A program made the position numbers and the translations under genes. The notes under the pieces were generated by a model, which saw nothing but the letters and a program-made list of their open reading frames with translations, had not been told where the DNA came from and did no database searches. Below, piece by piece: positions 47,235-58,600 of a stretch of DNA of 64,000 nt (the stretch's first letter is position 1; each line of letters starts with the position of its first letter). Origin of the DNA: Nageia nagi (Eukaryota > Pinophyta); contig JBITNC010000002.1 of NCBI GenBank assembly GCA_050084985.1, positions 39,928,001-39,992,000 of the forward strand, in the 5' to 3' direction.

Positions 47235-49730
47235 GATTTGAATTTGTTATAAATTAAATACTATTATTATTATTTTTTTTTAACTTCTAATCTAAGTACT
47301 CACATATCTCCGTTGGTCTTTTAATGATGATTTTTAATGTAATTATGATAGTTTGTTGCATTTCTTTATTTTAGTTCTTCATTATGGTATTTCATGATGA
47401 TATCATGTTACTAATAAATTGTTTGATATTATTATATTTCAAGATTTGTATATATTTTAGAATTATTAATGTTTATCTTAATTTATTTAATATAAAAAAA
47501 ATTGGATCTTTAGGGTATTATAAAAAAATTATGGGAGATCCATGATGATATCGTTTTAAGTATTCTTTGAAGAATATTGTATAGGAGTCATTGGATTGGC
47601 ATAGAATTCAAGGGAAGGACTTGTAGATAGGTTTATAGAAAAATTACAACTATGAAGAGTGAGTTTCTCTTAGATCATGGGTGATGAGGATACATGATAC
47701 ATTGAGGGAAGATAACATTAATAGATGGTAGTGAATGATGACGATTCACATCTTCATTAGATATTAGCCCCTTTTAATTTAAGCTTAAAGGAGGATGTTG
47801 ACAAATAAGATTGACTTTTGTTTATGGGATATGTATTTATTAACATATTAGTACTTAATAATGTTATGATCAAAATCATAATTCTCATTAGCTATATATG
47901 TATATACATTGATCAATATTTTAAGGATTAACAAAGGTGGAGATTAAAAAACATTATTGTGTAATGCAACAGTTATGATTAAATCACATAGATTGGTAAG
48001 AGTTCTTATGCCTATGTAAAAGCCACTTGGATCCATCATTTTGAAGTAGCTTTAACACGATTCTATATATCTATATTTGATTATTATTATTATTATATCC
48101 TTTTAGGGCTCATTGCCCATCCATATTCTTGTATGCATTATTCTCTTTTATTTCACTCCAATCATTACTTTGTGTGGAATTCTTTGATGTTTGATTATGT
48201 AACTATATTGTGTAATTCTTCAATTATTAGTTTAAAATACCAATATTAATCATAAAATACTAAGCTACCATTTCGCCTTAGCTATTTTAGATTATTCATC
48301 TTATTCCTACATCTTTGTTATTCTCTTTTAAAGAAACTAAATTTTAATTTCAAATCAAATTCACATTGATGTATTTTCTTTTAAGTACCCATCATTCTTG
48401 AGATAGGTTAATTTTGTATAGAAGTTTTATGCTCCTTAATATTGATTGTTAGCTTTTTTTATCATCCTTTTAATATCCTTCTATTTTATTCCAATTAAAT
48501 TATCCAAGTATTTTACAACTAAATACTATTTCCAATGCAAGTATTGAATGACTTTACTTATATTTTATCTAACTAAAAGATTAATCTTTTTATAATCTAA
48601 CATATTATTTTTTTAATAAATCTATTTTTCTTACATTCCAAACACATTTATGAAGTTAATATATAAAAATAACTTAAATAAATTAACAAAAATACAATTA
48701 TTATAAACTATATAAATTATAGAGAAAACTATTAATCCCTTAGTAGACAACTCTCTATATCTATCTATCTATCTATATAAAAAATTTAGTACACATTAAT
48801 TACTATCATCATACAGGTCCGTATAAAATAAAGTCTAAACTACAAGTAAAGTAGCTCCAACACCTAACATCACAAAAAAACCCCAATCTAACTAGGTGTT
48901 TGGTTGGAAATTGGAAAATAGCCCACCGACTATATTATAAAACATACGAATGTCAAAGTTTTTGGAATTATTTTGGATTACATAGCAGGCGGAAAGTGAC
49001 ATTAGCCAATCGCTAACTGACAGGAAACGCACCTGGTTTTCACAGACCCAACGTTGATTGTTCTGTCTTTATGAAGCATTTCAACCTTTGGCTCTGAATA
49101 TTATATAAAACTAAATATATATTTCCTTTGACCGTAAGCTGTCCTGAATCTTGATTTTGTATTGTTTATATGCATATTTTCTAGGTAATTGTGTACATTA
49201 AGTTGGACTGTTCAGTGGGAAAAGTTTGAGGATTTATGTATTAAAAGGAGTACATATTTATGTATTAAAATATCTTGAATTTTCATGAGTAGATTGTTTT
49301 TCTCTTTAAATATATGTAATTCAGTTATATAAGTAGAATGTAATCATTGAAGTTTGACAAATATGTTTAATCTATCTACTCAGTCTGCATAAATAGAATA
49401 TAATCTGTAAATATTGAAATTTGAATAGTGAAAATGTTTTTATCTACTTAATGAAACCATTAAAACATCAGAAAATAAGAAGATTTTGAAAAGAAATGTC
49501 CACTGCAAAAATCGTCTAATTTTCAATCGATCTCCACTACTGAAATCACCCACTTTATCAACCTGACTAAACTTTTTCAATAACTTACTTTACCAATGTA
49601 ACTGAATGGTTTGTATACAAACTCTTAATAAACTTCAACTCTTCAATTTTTTAAGACCCCCATTTCACGGTCCAAAAACTATTATATATTTATTGAAATC
49701 AGACACCATATATTACTTTCATGAAAAAAA
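47235..49730. other. AT-rich intergenic stretch with an LTR-like border and a promoter-like patch
   Basis: AAAGGAGGA followed by TGTTGACAAATAAG (47796) looks like a copia polypurine tract and LTR start, but no partner is in the window. A (CTAT)4 run lies at 48761-48776. Around 48970-49110 the base composition is higher in GC, with CCAAT (49006-49010) and TATATAAAA (49102-49110) on the plus strand, which could be a promoter remnant. No reading frame is supported. Confidence 0.4.
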
Positions 49731-49731
49731 G

Positions 49732-49746
49732 TTTTTTTTTTTTTTT
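49732..49746 (-). other. Poly(A) tract downstream of the prenyltransferase gene
   Basis: Fifteen T on the plus strand, so A15 on the gene strand, preceded there by AATAAAT. It lies about 125 bp past the stop codon. It could be a trace of an mRNA-derived insertion or simply a chance homopolymer in AT-rich DNA. Confidence 0.45.
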
Positions 49747-49871
49747 ATTTATTATATTTTTCATAAAGAGAAGTTACAACGCTATAGAGAAACTTAGCCC
49801 CATGAGCCATCTTATTTACTATTTTCACTAGAAGTTTGTCTGCTATATATTACAGTGTTGAATGTATTAGC

Positions 49872-50765
49872 TTAATCAAAGTGTTCATGAGAAATATCAG
49901 GGCTTTGAACTCTGAGCTTCTGCTGCAGAAATGGGTAAGCTTTCTGATACTCTAGAAGAGCCCTGACGAGGTGTTTGAAGGAGAATGCAGGCCACAGAAC
50001 TGGCGTCGCATACAGCAACGAAAACGAAGTCTGCCATAGCAGATAGTTACTCAGCCTCGTCTCCCCCGAAGTTCTGATCAAAAGCTCCGGCTCGGGGCAA
50101 TTCCATGTGTACAGATGACGCCCTATCTCCTCCGTCGTAATGGATTCATCAATCTCCTTTCCCCGAACATCCTGCCCTTCATGGCCTTCATCAGTTTTTG
50201 CACTTATAACTTCTTCAACAGCCTTAACGATCTCCTGGGTTGCGGTATAAGGAGCGCAGATATTCAGCACCGCCTTATCATTATGTTTCGAAAACTCCAT
50301 AGCTCTTAAAACAGACAACTTCACTCTTTCGGGCAGAAGGCTAAGGTTTCCCAGTACCTGAACTCGAATTCCATACTGGTTCACCATGCTCTCCCTCTCG
50401 ATAAGGGCATCCATCTTTTCCTTCATCATATTCATGAGCGTGTCCACCTCCTCCTTGGAACGCCTGAAGTTCTCGATGCTGAAGGCGTATACAGTTACAT
50501 ACTTGATCCCCAGTTCATAGCAGTCCCGTAGGATATGCATGAGGCTACTGTATCCGAACCCATGGCCTTCCAATTTCTTCATATTCCTCTGCATTGCGTA
50601 TCTGCGGTTCCCGTCCATGATAATGGCAACGTGCTGGGGAACAGGCCCGGCAGAGACAATCCATATTAAGACCCGCCGGAATAGTTCGTACATGGAATTC
50701 ACAAAGAAGGCAGCGCCCTCTTGGAAGAAAGAGCTAAACAAGATCCCCAACGCCTTGGTTTCCAT
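49872..50765 (-). CDS. cis-Prenyltransferase (dehydrodolichyl diphosphate synthase type)
   Basis: A complete 297-residue protein of the UPPS/cis-prenyltransferase family, which adds isopentenyl diphosphate in cis to farnesyl-type primers, giving long polyprenyl diphosphates for dolichol in the ER. Visible regions: HVAIIMDGNRRYA (residues 45-57, catalytic Asp51 plus Asn53 and Arg54), EGHGFGY (66-72), TVYAFSIENFRRSKEEV (91-107) with the Phe-Ser pair, and PEPELLIRTSGETRLSNYLL (224-243) followed by WQTSFSLLYATPVLWPAF. The N-terminal 45 residues are hydrophobic and amphipathic (LFSSFFQEGAAFFVNSMYELF), as in eukaryotic ER-associated enzymes. The start at ATG 50765 gives the family's usual length. 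The gene is intronless, as many plant members are, and GC-richer than its flanks. No inactivating change is seen. The product chain length cannot be read from sequence. Confidence 0.95.
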   Translation of the reverse strand: METKALGILFSSFFQEGAAFFVNSMYELFRRVLIWIVSAGPVPQHVAIIMDGNRRYAMQRNMKKLEGHGFGYSSLMHILRDCYELGIKYVTVYAFSIENFRRSKEEVDTLMNMMKEKMDALIERESMVNQYGIRVQVLGNLSLLPERVKLSVLRAMEFSKHNDKAVLNICAPYTATQEIVKAVEEVISAKTDEGHEGQDVRGKEIDESITTEEIGRHLYTWNCPEPELLIRTSGETRLSNYLLWQTSFSLLYATPVLWPAFSFKHLVRALLEYQKAYPFLQQKLRVQSPDISHEHFD

Positions 50766-50795
50766 GACATAACTGAATTCTACCTCTCCCTGCCT

Positions 50796-50803
50796 GAATA
50801 TAT
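50796..50803 (-). promoter_or_regulatory. TATA-like motif upstream of the prenyltransferase
   Basis: TTATATATTC on the minus strand lies about 30-38 bp before the ATG. If it is used, the 5' leader would be very short, so it may not be the real promoter. Confidence 0.25.
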
Positions 50804-50852
50804 AAGTGGGGCTTACTTCTCCTTACCATAAATTATGTGTGAAGGGAACCCC

Positions 50853-51182
50853 AAGTGTGGTTTATCCTACAAGATTATATTTCAACAAAATAAATTTTGC
50901 GATGGAGAGGAATTCCCATGAGTATTTGGATTAGATAACTTTCGAGGTGTCAGCCAATAATTTAGGTGTCTACAAAGTTCTTCACGCTATGTTTGCAAGT
51001 AACAACCGTCTCCTACCATAAGTGTCGCATCTCATGCTTTATCTTTTTCACTCCGGTTATTATTGCCTTGGCAGTGATTTGATGTATGTAGAAGAGTACC
51101 AGAGAAGCTTCATGATGGAGATGAGAACAGATGCTGCTGGTGCTGGTATTTCATAGCCACACACATTTGAATGGTAGAGATT
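50853..51182 (-). repeat. Upstream region of the prenyltransferase, duplicated (copy 2)
   Basis: Direct repeat partner of 46899-47234. It begins 88 bp upstream of the ATG, so it probably holds promoter or leader sequence. The minus strand carries an open stretch (CGYEIPAPAASVLISIMKLL) related to the one in copy 1. Confidence 0.75.
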
Positions 51183-52289
51183 ATAGGAAAGTATCATTAA
51201 TATCAATAATATCTTTTTCCTTTTTTCTTTTTGAAAATATGATCTTGCTTTCAAGATCTAACTTTGTCATGTTCAACATGAATTATGGATAACATGTTAT
51301 AAAAGGTAAAGTTCAAGCCAATTCAAAATATTAACCAATTTGATGATGAAAATATAAGCTCTCTAAAATCAACAATATAAGGAATTGAAATGTAGGCCTA
51401 AGATTTTAAAACCATCTAACAATCTTTATAACTTTTGAAATCTTAATTTTTTTTTTTTTTTTTAAAGGTACTTTAGACCAAACATCAATTGTTTGTTTCA
51501 TATATAAATGCATATTTTAAGTATTTTTTCTCTTCTCTTATTAATATTTATCATTAAGATACTGGGGAGCCCGATTATCATTAAGGGGTCCTAACCCCTA
51601 AAATATCCAAGACAAGCATGAATCCCTACCAAAAACTTAGTTTGTAAGATCCATTCTAATGAAAGTTCAAAGATTCAATTTGGCATTCCAAAATTCAAAA
51701 ATAGGTGCATAATTGTTGTTTATTAAATATCGCATGCTTGTAAGCTATATCTATTGCCCATTTTAGTTTAATTTCTTATCATTTCTATATCCTTGCTCAT
51801 CAATTTTTATTTAGCAGATAATATTAATTTATCAAATATTATAATTATGATTGCATTTATTTTATCTTCAATGAGAATGAATATTATGGTTTCTTATGTA
51901 GTGGAGCCTTATATCCTTCCAATACTTGAGAGAAAAATTTATGGTCTCAATCCCAATAACATTGTGCATATAGTAAAAGTCAAATTTTGGACACTTCAAA
52001 ATTATAAGAAAGGATACATTATTCAACATAATCTAAATAATAAGAGGTGCACTTTGGATAAATATTGGGAGATATCCAAGGGTTTTACGATTTAGGATCT
52101 AATGATATGGAAGATTGTTGAGAGTAGAAAAATGAGATCTAATGAAGAGATGTTTTCTACTAATATTAATTCTTATAATTCATCAAAGCTTCTTAGTATC
52201 AAGTCTTCTTCTAATGATTATTTCATAATATACATAGTAATATATTTTTCTTAGTTTTGCTTCTTATTCCTTAATACCTTAAGAACAAC
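51183..52289. other. AT-rich stretch without a recognised gene
   Basis: A 100-codon open frame (51793-52095, plus) has no motif I recognise. Sequence from about 52080 may be an eroded part of copia H, but no integrase core is visible. A T-rich run lies near 51449-51464. Confidence 0.4.
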
Positions 52290-54335
52290 GAAGCAAGCTT
52301 TGTACCATGAGTTGGATATGCATTTTATTTATGTACTCTAATACTGCCAAGAATTGTAAACTCTATGATGAGGTAAACCAAAAGTTTCTCTTTGCAAGAG
52401 ATATGATTTTTCTTAAATTTTTTAAGAGTTACAACATTGTTGAGCGGTAACTTGATTACCTTGATTGATTTACCTATAGTACGAGTTATTTTGAGGTTGA
52501 TTATGAGATTCTAAATCTTGAGGGAATATATAAATATTGGATCAAAATTTAGAATCTACATCACTCATTCCTAAAGAATAAATACCCCCTCCTACATATT
52601 CTTCCACTTCATATGTGTTAGTACTAGAAATCTAGTTGAATGATGTGGCTAAAGAGATTGGTAGGTCGGGTCATGATGGAAATAAAGTACCTTCTCAATC
52701 ATGTGAGCAATTTGGACTATCATACAATCTTCCAAAATGGGCTACAAAAATATTTAAAAGTATTCATCCTGATGAAGTGGGGAAAATTAAAACTAGGAGT
52801 TTCTATCAAGCAAGACAAGAAGCCATGATGTGAAATACATTTTCAAATGATGATAATGTTCATGTTATTTCAGATGATGATGTGAAATATTCTTATGATT
52901 TTGAATTGAATTTTTTGTTGGTTTTGATCCAACATCCTCTAAAGAAGTTATTCCTCATGATGTGTGAAAAGAAGCCACAAATTGGAAGAATATGATGTAC
53001 TTATTAATAATGGAACTTAGAAGCTCGTGGATCCTTCATATGGAACCAAAGTAATCAGTTGCAGGTGGGTCTATAAAAATAAGTACAAATAAGATTGTTC
53101 ACTTGAGAAATATAAGGTGAGAGTTGTGGTTAAGGGTTTTACATAGAAAGAAGGTATTGATTATAATGAAACATTTGCATCTACAGCCAAGTGGGAAACT
53201 ATTTATTCTTTATTGGCTATGTTAGTTCAATATGGGTGAAGAGTACATCAAATGGATTTGAAGATAACATTCCTAAATAATAATTTCAAAGCTAATATGT
53301 ATATGATACAACCACAAGGATTTTTCAGTAAAGGATCAATAACATAAGGTATACAAGCTCATCAAGCCATTATATGACCTTAAGAAATCTCCTCGTATAT
53401 GATATGAAAATCTTATTGAGCATATTTTGAAAATTAATTTCAATTACTTTAATCTTGATGATGTATTTTTTCAAGAAAGTTGGAAAACTTTACATATATC
53501 TTATAGTGTATGTAGATGATCTTTTGATTATAAGAAATAATGAAGTGTTTATTACATTTGTATAATAAGATTTGAAGAAGGGATTTGAAATTATAGATAT
53601 AAGGAATCTTTATTACTACTTGGATGTTGAAGTGAGTCAAACATCAAGGTATATATTCATTTCTCAAAGAAAGTACATTGGAAAAGCATCTGAGTGTTCT
53701 AATAAGTATATATAACTTGTGGGAAACCTCATTTATCAAACCATAAGTAGACCATATATTTCATTTGTGGTTGGAATTCTTTCTCAATTTATGCATAAAC
53801 CATGTGAAGGTCATTGGGAAGCTACAAAGAGAGTTCTTCAATATTTGAAAGGAACTCAAGATTATGGCTTAAGTATTCTAAAGTGAGAGACTTCAAATTG
53901 GTTAGATATTCTGATTCAAAATTTGATGGTGATAAGGGGAATGGAGTTTCACCTTTAGGTTATCTCATGAATCTTTGATCAATAGTTCTTTCTTAGAGAT
54001 TATAGAAGTAATCCATTCTAGAAAATTATACTATAGAGATAAAGTATGTGCTACTATTATATGGCTCAGGAAGATACTAAAAGATTTGCAAAAGGAATAA
54101 GCACTTCCAACTCCACTTTTGGTTGATATTAAATCTACAACAAAATTAGTCAAAAATCCTAAGTTTCATGATCAAACTAAGTACATTAATACAAAGTATC
54201 ATTTGATTTGTTATAATGTAGAGGTCAAGATAATTTACACTTGGCACATTGTTCCATTCATTAGTAGACTACAAAGATCTTCACCAAAATGCTTAGGTGA
54301 GAGAAATTTAAGAAGTTTAGAAAGATGCTTAGACT
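52290..54335 (+). pseudogene. Ty1/copia element H: integrase end, RT and RNase H remains
   Basis: CKLYDEVNQKFLFARDMIFL (about 52357-52415) is the copia integrase C-terminal region. RT: WKLVDPSYGTKVISCRWVYK-like (about 53020-53078), EKYKVRVVVKGFT (about 53107-53145), HQMDLKITFLNN (about 53248-53285), VYVDDLLIIRNNE (about 53508-53546). RNase H: ISRPYISFVVGILSQFMHKP (about 53740-53800), ATKRVLQYLKGTQDYGLSIL (about 53824-53880), then FTKML near 54280 and FRKMLRL near 54320. Frameshifts and stops are frequent. The YDLKKSPRIWYENLIE motif has Lys instead of Gln and a TGA for Trp. No LTR could be defined at either side. Confidence 0.85.
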
Positions 54336-54483
54336 TACCACTACCCCTTCACATTAAGGGGCAAAATCTTAAATTCAAAATTCAAGGGGTTATGATTGAG
54401 AGCTTTTTAACTTGAATACTTGTATTGGGTTTGTAATCTCAAAAGTTTATTTTAGCAGATTGATTTCTTATTATCTTGTTATA
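54336..54483 (+). other. Junction between copia H and copia G
   Basis: A purine tract (TTAAGGGGCAAAATC, near 54355) marks the end of copia H. Only about 120 bp separate it from the gag start of copia G, too short for a normal LTR, so the LTRs between the two elements appear deleted. Confidence 0.4.
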
Positions 54484-54937
54484 ATGGTCATCAACACAAA
54501 CACTCTCCCAAACCCAGAATTTGATAGGTCATATTTTGAGTACTAGAGCATAAAAATGAATACTTTTTTCATGGAAAAGGATTTATGGGAAGTAGATGTG
54601 GATGGCTACATTGAACCAAATGATTGGAGTTCTCTCATAGTAGCTAAAATGCTAATAAGAAATAAGGCCCAAAATAAAAATTATCTTATCTCCAATATGC
54701 ACTTGAGAAGAACTTCTTTCAAAGGATTATTAGGTGCACTACAACTAAACAAGCATGGATAACCTTGAGATATGGCTATTAGAAAAGTGATCAGGTCAAA
54801 CATGTGAAGCTACAAACTCTAAGAAGAGATTTTGATAACCTCAAGTTGCTAGAAAATAAATCATCTAGAGATTATAATGTAAGAGTGAAAGCCATTGTTA
54901 ATAAAAGGTGTTGAGAACACTTACCTCTAAGTAAAAT
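54484..54937 (+). pseudogene. Copia G gag, N-terminal part
   Basis: From ATG 54484 the frame reads MVINTNTLPNPEFDRSYFEY, a stop, then IKMNTFFMEKDLWEVDVDGY, the standard copia gag N-terminal pattern. KNYLISNMHLRR and LRYGYxKSDQVKHVKLQTLR-like follow in other frames to about 54900. It is interrupted at 54937 by the gypsy element F. The C-terminal gag resumes at 60932, which shows F landed inside this gene. Confidence 0.85.
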
Positions 54938-56004
54938 TGTTTACATCTAATTTTGGTCCACCTAATGTGGTCCCACTTAGGTGTCTTATTATGTAATATT
55001 ATGTCATTTGATTATATTAATATCATATTATATCATATATGCTATGTTGGTCCACTTAAGACACCTCTTATGTAATCTTTTACTTATTTGTACAAGGTAG
55101 GTCTCAACATTGGTGCTTGTTATGAACCATTACACCAAAAGGTCGACTTGTTAGTGAATCCGCACACCCAGGATCTTAACATTCCACCATGCTTCACATT
55201 CGATGTCCTCGGTAGCTCTCACTTGTGGCAGCTCTCACTCTAGTCTTCTCTAGGTAGCCCTTTCCATAGTGGCCCTTTCTGGGGATTCAAACTTGGGATG
55301 TATGGCCTGCTCTCATACCAAATGTTATGAATTGTTACACCAAAAGGTTGACCTATTAGTGAATCCGCACACCCAAGATCTTAACAGTGCTAGCTTTTAT
55401 GTGGAGGTATTCATTCATATTAAAGGTATGTATGATTACATGTAAAAGCATTAAGATTTCATCTTGATATTTAGTACCTACTCTTAGGTGTTTCTCAACA
55501 ACACCTATTGAGATTGAGATCTTGTTATCACTCAAGCATTTTTGTCACTCCATATTTCATAATTATATGTTGAGCTCAACTTGTCGATGTTTTGTTATGC
55601 ATCAACTCTTGGTGGTGAACTCTAATCATCAAGAACCCTAGCATTCACATTATTGTATGCATTTTCACTACTATTTTTTGGACCTAGCACCCATGCTAGC
55701 ATGTGTGCCCACGTTACCCTTCTTTTTGTTATGCTCCATGGGGTTTGCATACCAAGGTCACATACTTTGACAAGTTATAATCTGCATATAATCAACTTCT
55801 CCCAGGTAAGGATTTAAGTTATGTAGTAATCCCTTAATCCCTTTCTCATTAGTGCATTGGTGTTATCATGATCCAATAGTATTAGTATTGCTTTATTCAT
55901 TTCCATTATGTTATGCTTCATATTATTATTTTTATGATCGAATGTTAATGTTTATTATAGTTTCTATCTAGTTTAATAATAGGGGTTATTAAAAATATTC
56001 AACA
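54938..56004 (+). repeat. 5' LTR of gypsy element F (contains a SMART element)
   Basis: It begins TGTTTACATCTAATTTTGG and ends TATTCAACA, followed by a TGGTGTCCACC primer-binding-like motif. It matches 60137-60931 throughout (CACCTAATGTGGTCCC, TTGGTCCACTTAAGACAC, CTGCATATAATCAACTTCT, GAATGTTAATGTTTATTATAG). Its 1067 bp shrink to about 793 bp after removing the 269-bp SMART element and one 5-bp target copy, against 795 bp in the 3' LTR. Confidence 0.88.
55118..55386 (-). mobile_element. Complete SMART-type miniature LTR retrotransposon
   Basis: Two 64-bp terminal direct repeats (55118-55181 and 55323-55386) differ at seven sites, all transitions. On the minus strand each LTR runs TGTTAAGATC...TTCATAACA. 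The primer-binding site TGGTATGAGAGCAGG follows the 5' LTR on the minus strand with two T between. The total length is 269 bp with no coding capacity, the size class of SMART elements. A perfect 5-bp target duplication GTGCT flanks it (55113-55117 and 55387-55391). The 3' LTR of F gives the empty site with a single GTGCT at 60312-60316. Confidence 0.92.
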
Positions 56005-56880
56005 TATTGGTGTCCACCTTTCATAGCATTTTCATATCTTAATTTGGGTTGGAAAGTGTTCTCAAACCTATCATATTTATTAAAAAAAAAAAAAAACTAG
56101 ATTTTTAATTTTTAGGGCATCATATTTTTGTGGAAGTTTTCATGGGAAGCCCTTGGTTTTTGTTTTTCTTAATTTTCTACAATTTTAGAAACTCTTATCT
56201 CTTTTAAATTGTTGAAAATTTGAAGGTGTTTTTATTTTGTAGAATTTTATTTTAGTCAAAACCCTCAATTTTGTACCTAATTTCTTAAAATTTTATGCAT
56301 GTTTATGCCTTGAACTTTTCCCAAATATTATATATTCATAGTAGATAATTTTTAGAAGGTGTGATTGGGTTTATTTACATGAATCTTCATGAAATTCTGA
56401 GTTTAAGAATATTTTATGGAATTTCATTTTTGCATAAAACCCTAAATTTTGAGCCTATGTTTTGAAGATTTGGTGGTTGTTTGTATCTTATAATTTTGCC
56501 TAAACCCTAGATATTCATGATAAAAAAGTTTTGAAAGATGAAATTAAGATTATTGCATGCTTTTTTTTAGTTTTTTGGTTGAAAATATTTTTGTATAAAA
56601 TTTTAAATTTTCAAACTTATTCTAGTTAGTTTGGTGTGTTTTTACATTAGAAAATCTTATCTCGCATATATATATTTCATATTGGGATATTTTGATGATT
56701 TTTGAAGGTCATATTTTACAAAATTATAATATTTTGGGTTATTTTTTGTCAACCAAAAATCCCTAGGTTTTTGGAAGTATTTGATATCTATTTTTTTAAG
56801 TGTGACAAATATAGAAATATTATTAGAGCAACATTATGCTAGTGCTAATGTTGGGGGTAGCACCCATGCTAACATCAATG
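56005..56880 (+). other. Leader of gypsy element F with primer-binding site
   Basis: TTGGTGTCCACC (56008-56019) after the 5' LTR resembles the TGGCGCCCACC-type site of Tat-like gypsy elements. About 850 bp of T-rich non-coding leader follow, including an A run at about 56082-56095. Confidence 0.5.
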
Positions 56881-58600
56881 CCAATGCTGAGAATACACCA
56901 AAATAAATTATATAGTTGGAAATGAGAGTAAATTTGCTTTAGATACACTTTGGGATAGATGTTGACCATATAGAATTCAAAGGCAATCCCTTAAGCATGG
57001 AGATTTGCAATACTATCCTCACCAGAATAGATAAGGAACTTGAATTAAAGAAATTTAATGGTGATAGAGATTCAATTAGTCATTTATAGAGATATGAGTA
57101 TATCATGGAGTTGATATGTGGACTCAATGATCAATTAAAGGCTAAATATTTTCCTAAGTTTAATTGGTGATGCAAGAAAGTGGTTTCATAATTTAACACC
57201 TACTTCAATTACCTATTTTCAATAGTTAAAATATGATTTCAAAAGTCACTTCCACTGTAATACTTAGAAGCCTCTTGATTTGATAGATTTGATATATTGC
57301 AAGAAAGGTCAATCTGAAAGATTGGAAAAATTTACGAAAAAGGTATGTGAATATTTGCAAATCAATAAACCAAAAAGTGGATGAGAAATTTGGTTTAAAG
57401 GTATTTATTGATAACATTAATCCTATTCTTGGTGAAAGAGGTGTTGATTATATTAGATTTCCATTTATGGATATGGTTTATATGCTTATTAAGAAAGAAA
57501 AGTTTTTATTAAAATCTGGTCAACTTAAGTATGTACATATTCTAGTAAGGATAATCATAAAAAATTATACCAAAGGAATGAGAATCATTAAAAAATATGG
57601 TTGAACCAAATACACATGAAGAATAAAATGAACCTTTTTACAAGCTTCTTATACCTCCTACACAAATATTCAAAGATTGTTTAGCAAAGGGATTGATAGA
57701 ACCTAAAAAGGGAAGAGAATATGGTGAAGATGAAAAGAAGCCCCATTGGTACAAAGAAAACAACCATTTTTTGTATCATCAAGTCAAAGTTCATTCCACC
57801 AATGGGTGTGTTGAAATGAAGAAGAATTTGTATCAACTCTTGGAAAATGGATAAGTTAATTATGTTACCAAGGAGGAATTTGATAACTAAGCTATAGTAG
57901 AATTTGATGATGAAATATACAACAATATGGTCAATATGGTTTCGCTTGTTGAAGATTGTAACCAAGTACAACAAAGTAAGAAAGAAGGTAAGACTAAACT
58001 CTTTTGTGATTATGATTCCTTTTCTGATAAAATTAGCTTATATGATTTATGTATGAAATCTTATTATCATAGAGAATTTATCCATACTATTTCAAGAATT
58101 GATTTACTAATGCTAATATTACCTCAAGTGGTTTTGCAGATATGTTTGAATCTTTTAGACATGTTAGCTCAATACAATCAAAAGATAATGCACCTCTTAC
58201 TCAAGATACTGAAAGTGAAGATGAATACAAAAAAGAAGAGGAATATGAAAACATCCACCAAATAGTCAAAATGGTCTTCCATGATGATGAACAATAAGAG
58301 GAAGTACAAGAAGGAAAATTTGAATAGGAAAACATGAAGACATATCAAGTTTCAGATGAATATACTTCTTTAGTCAATCAAAACTTGGAAGTAACCTTGG
58401 ATACAAAATGCTTATGTTGGGGTAACATCTGCATTGGGGTAGCATTTGCACTACCATCATAGATCAAGAAAAAGGACAAGTTTTCCAATAAGGACCAACT
58501 TGCACATGTCTAAAGAAGATCAAACCAAATGAACATTCATGTTCATATCATTCTAGTAAAGATTCAAGAAAGAAAGCTTCATTTAAAGGGAATAAATATC
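56881..58600 (+). pseudogene. Gypsy element F: gag-like remains (Tat-like)
   Basis: In broken frames: FNGDRDxISHL (about 57054-57085), a LIGDARKWFHNLTPTSITYF-like stretch (about 57160-57225), KKGQSERLEKFTKKVCEYLQ (about 57303-57360), then IFKDCLAKGLIEPKKGREYG and EDEKKPHWYKENNHFLYHQV (about 57668-57785), and NGCVEMKKNLYQLLENG (about 57804-57852). This order matches gag of Tat-like Ty3/gypsy elements, where an EKKPYWCKYH...GHxTxxC-like segment follows the capsid. No protease, RT or integrase is present in the 4.1-kb interior, so F is non-autonomous or deleted. Confidence 0.7.

Noticed and set aside
50115-50772. Open frames on the plus strand across the prenyltransferase
   Set aside because: They are complements of the well-conserved cis-prenyltransferase gene and show no motif of their own.
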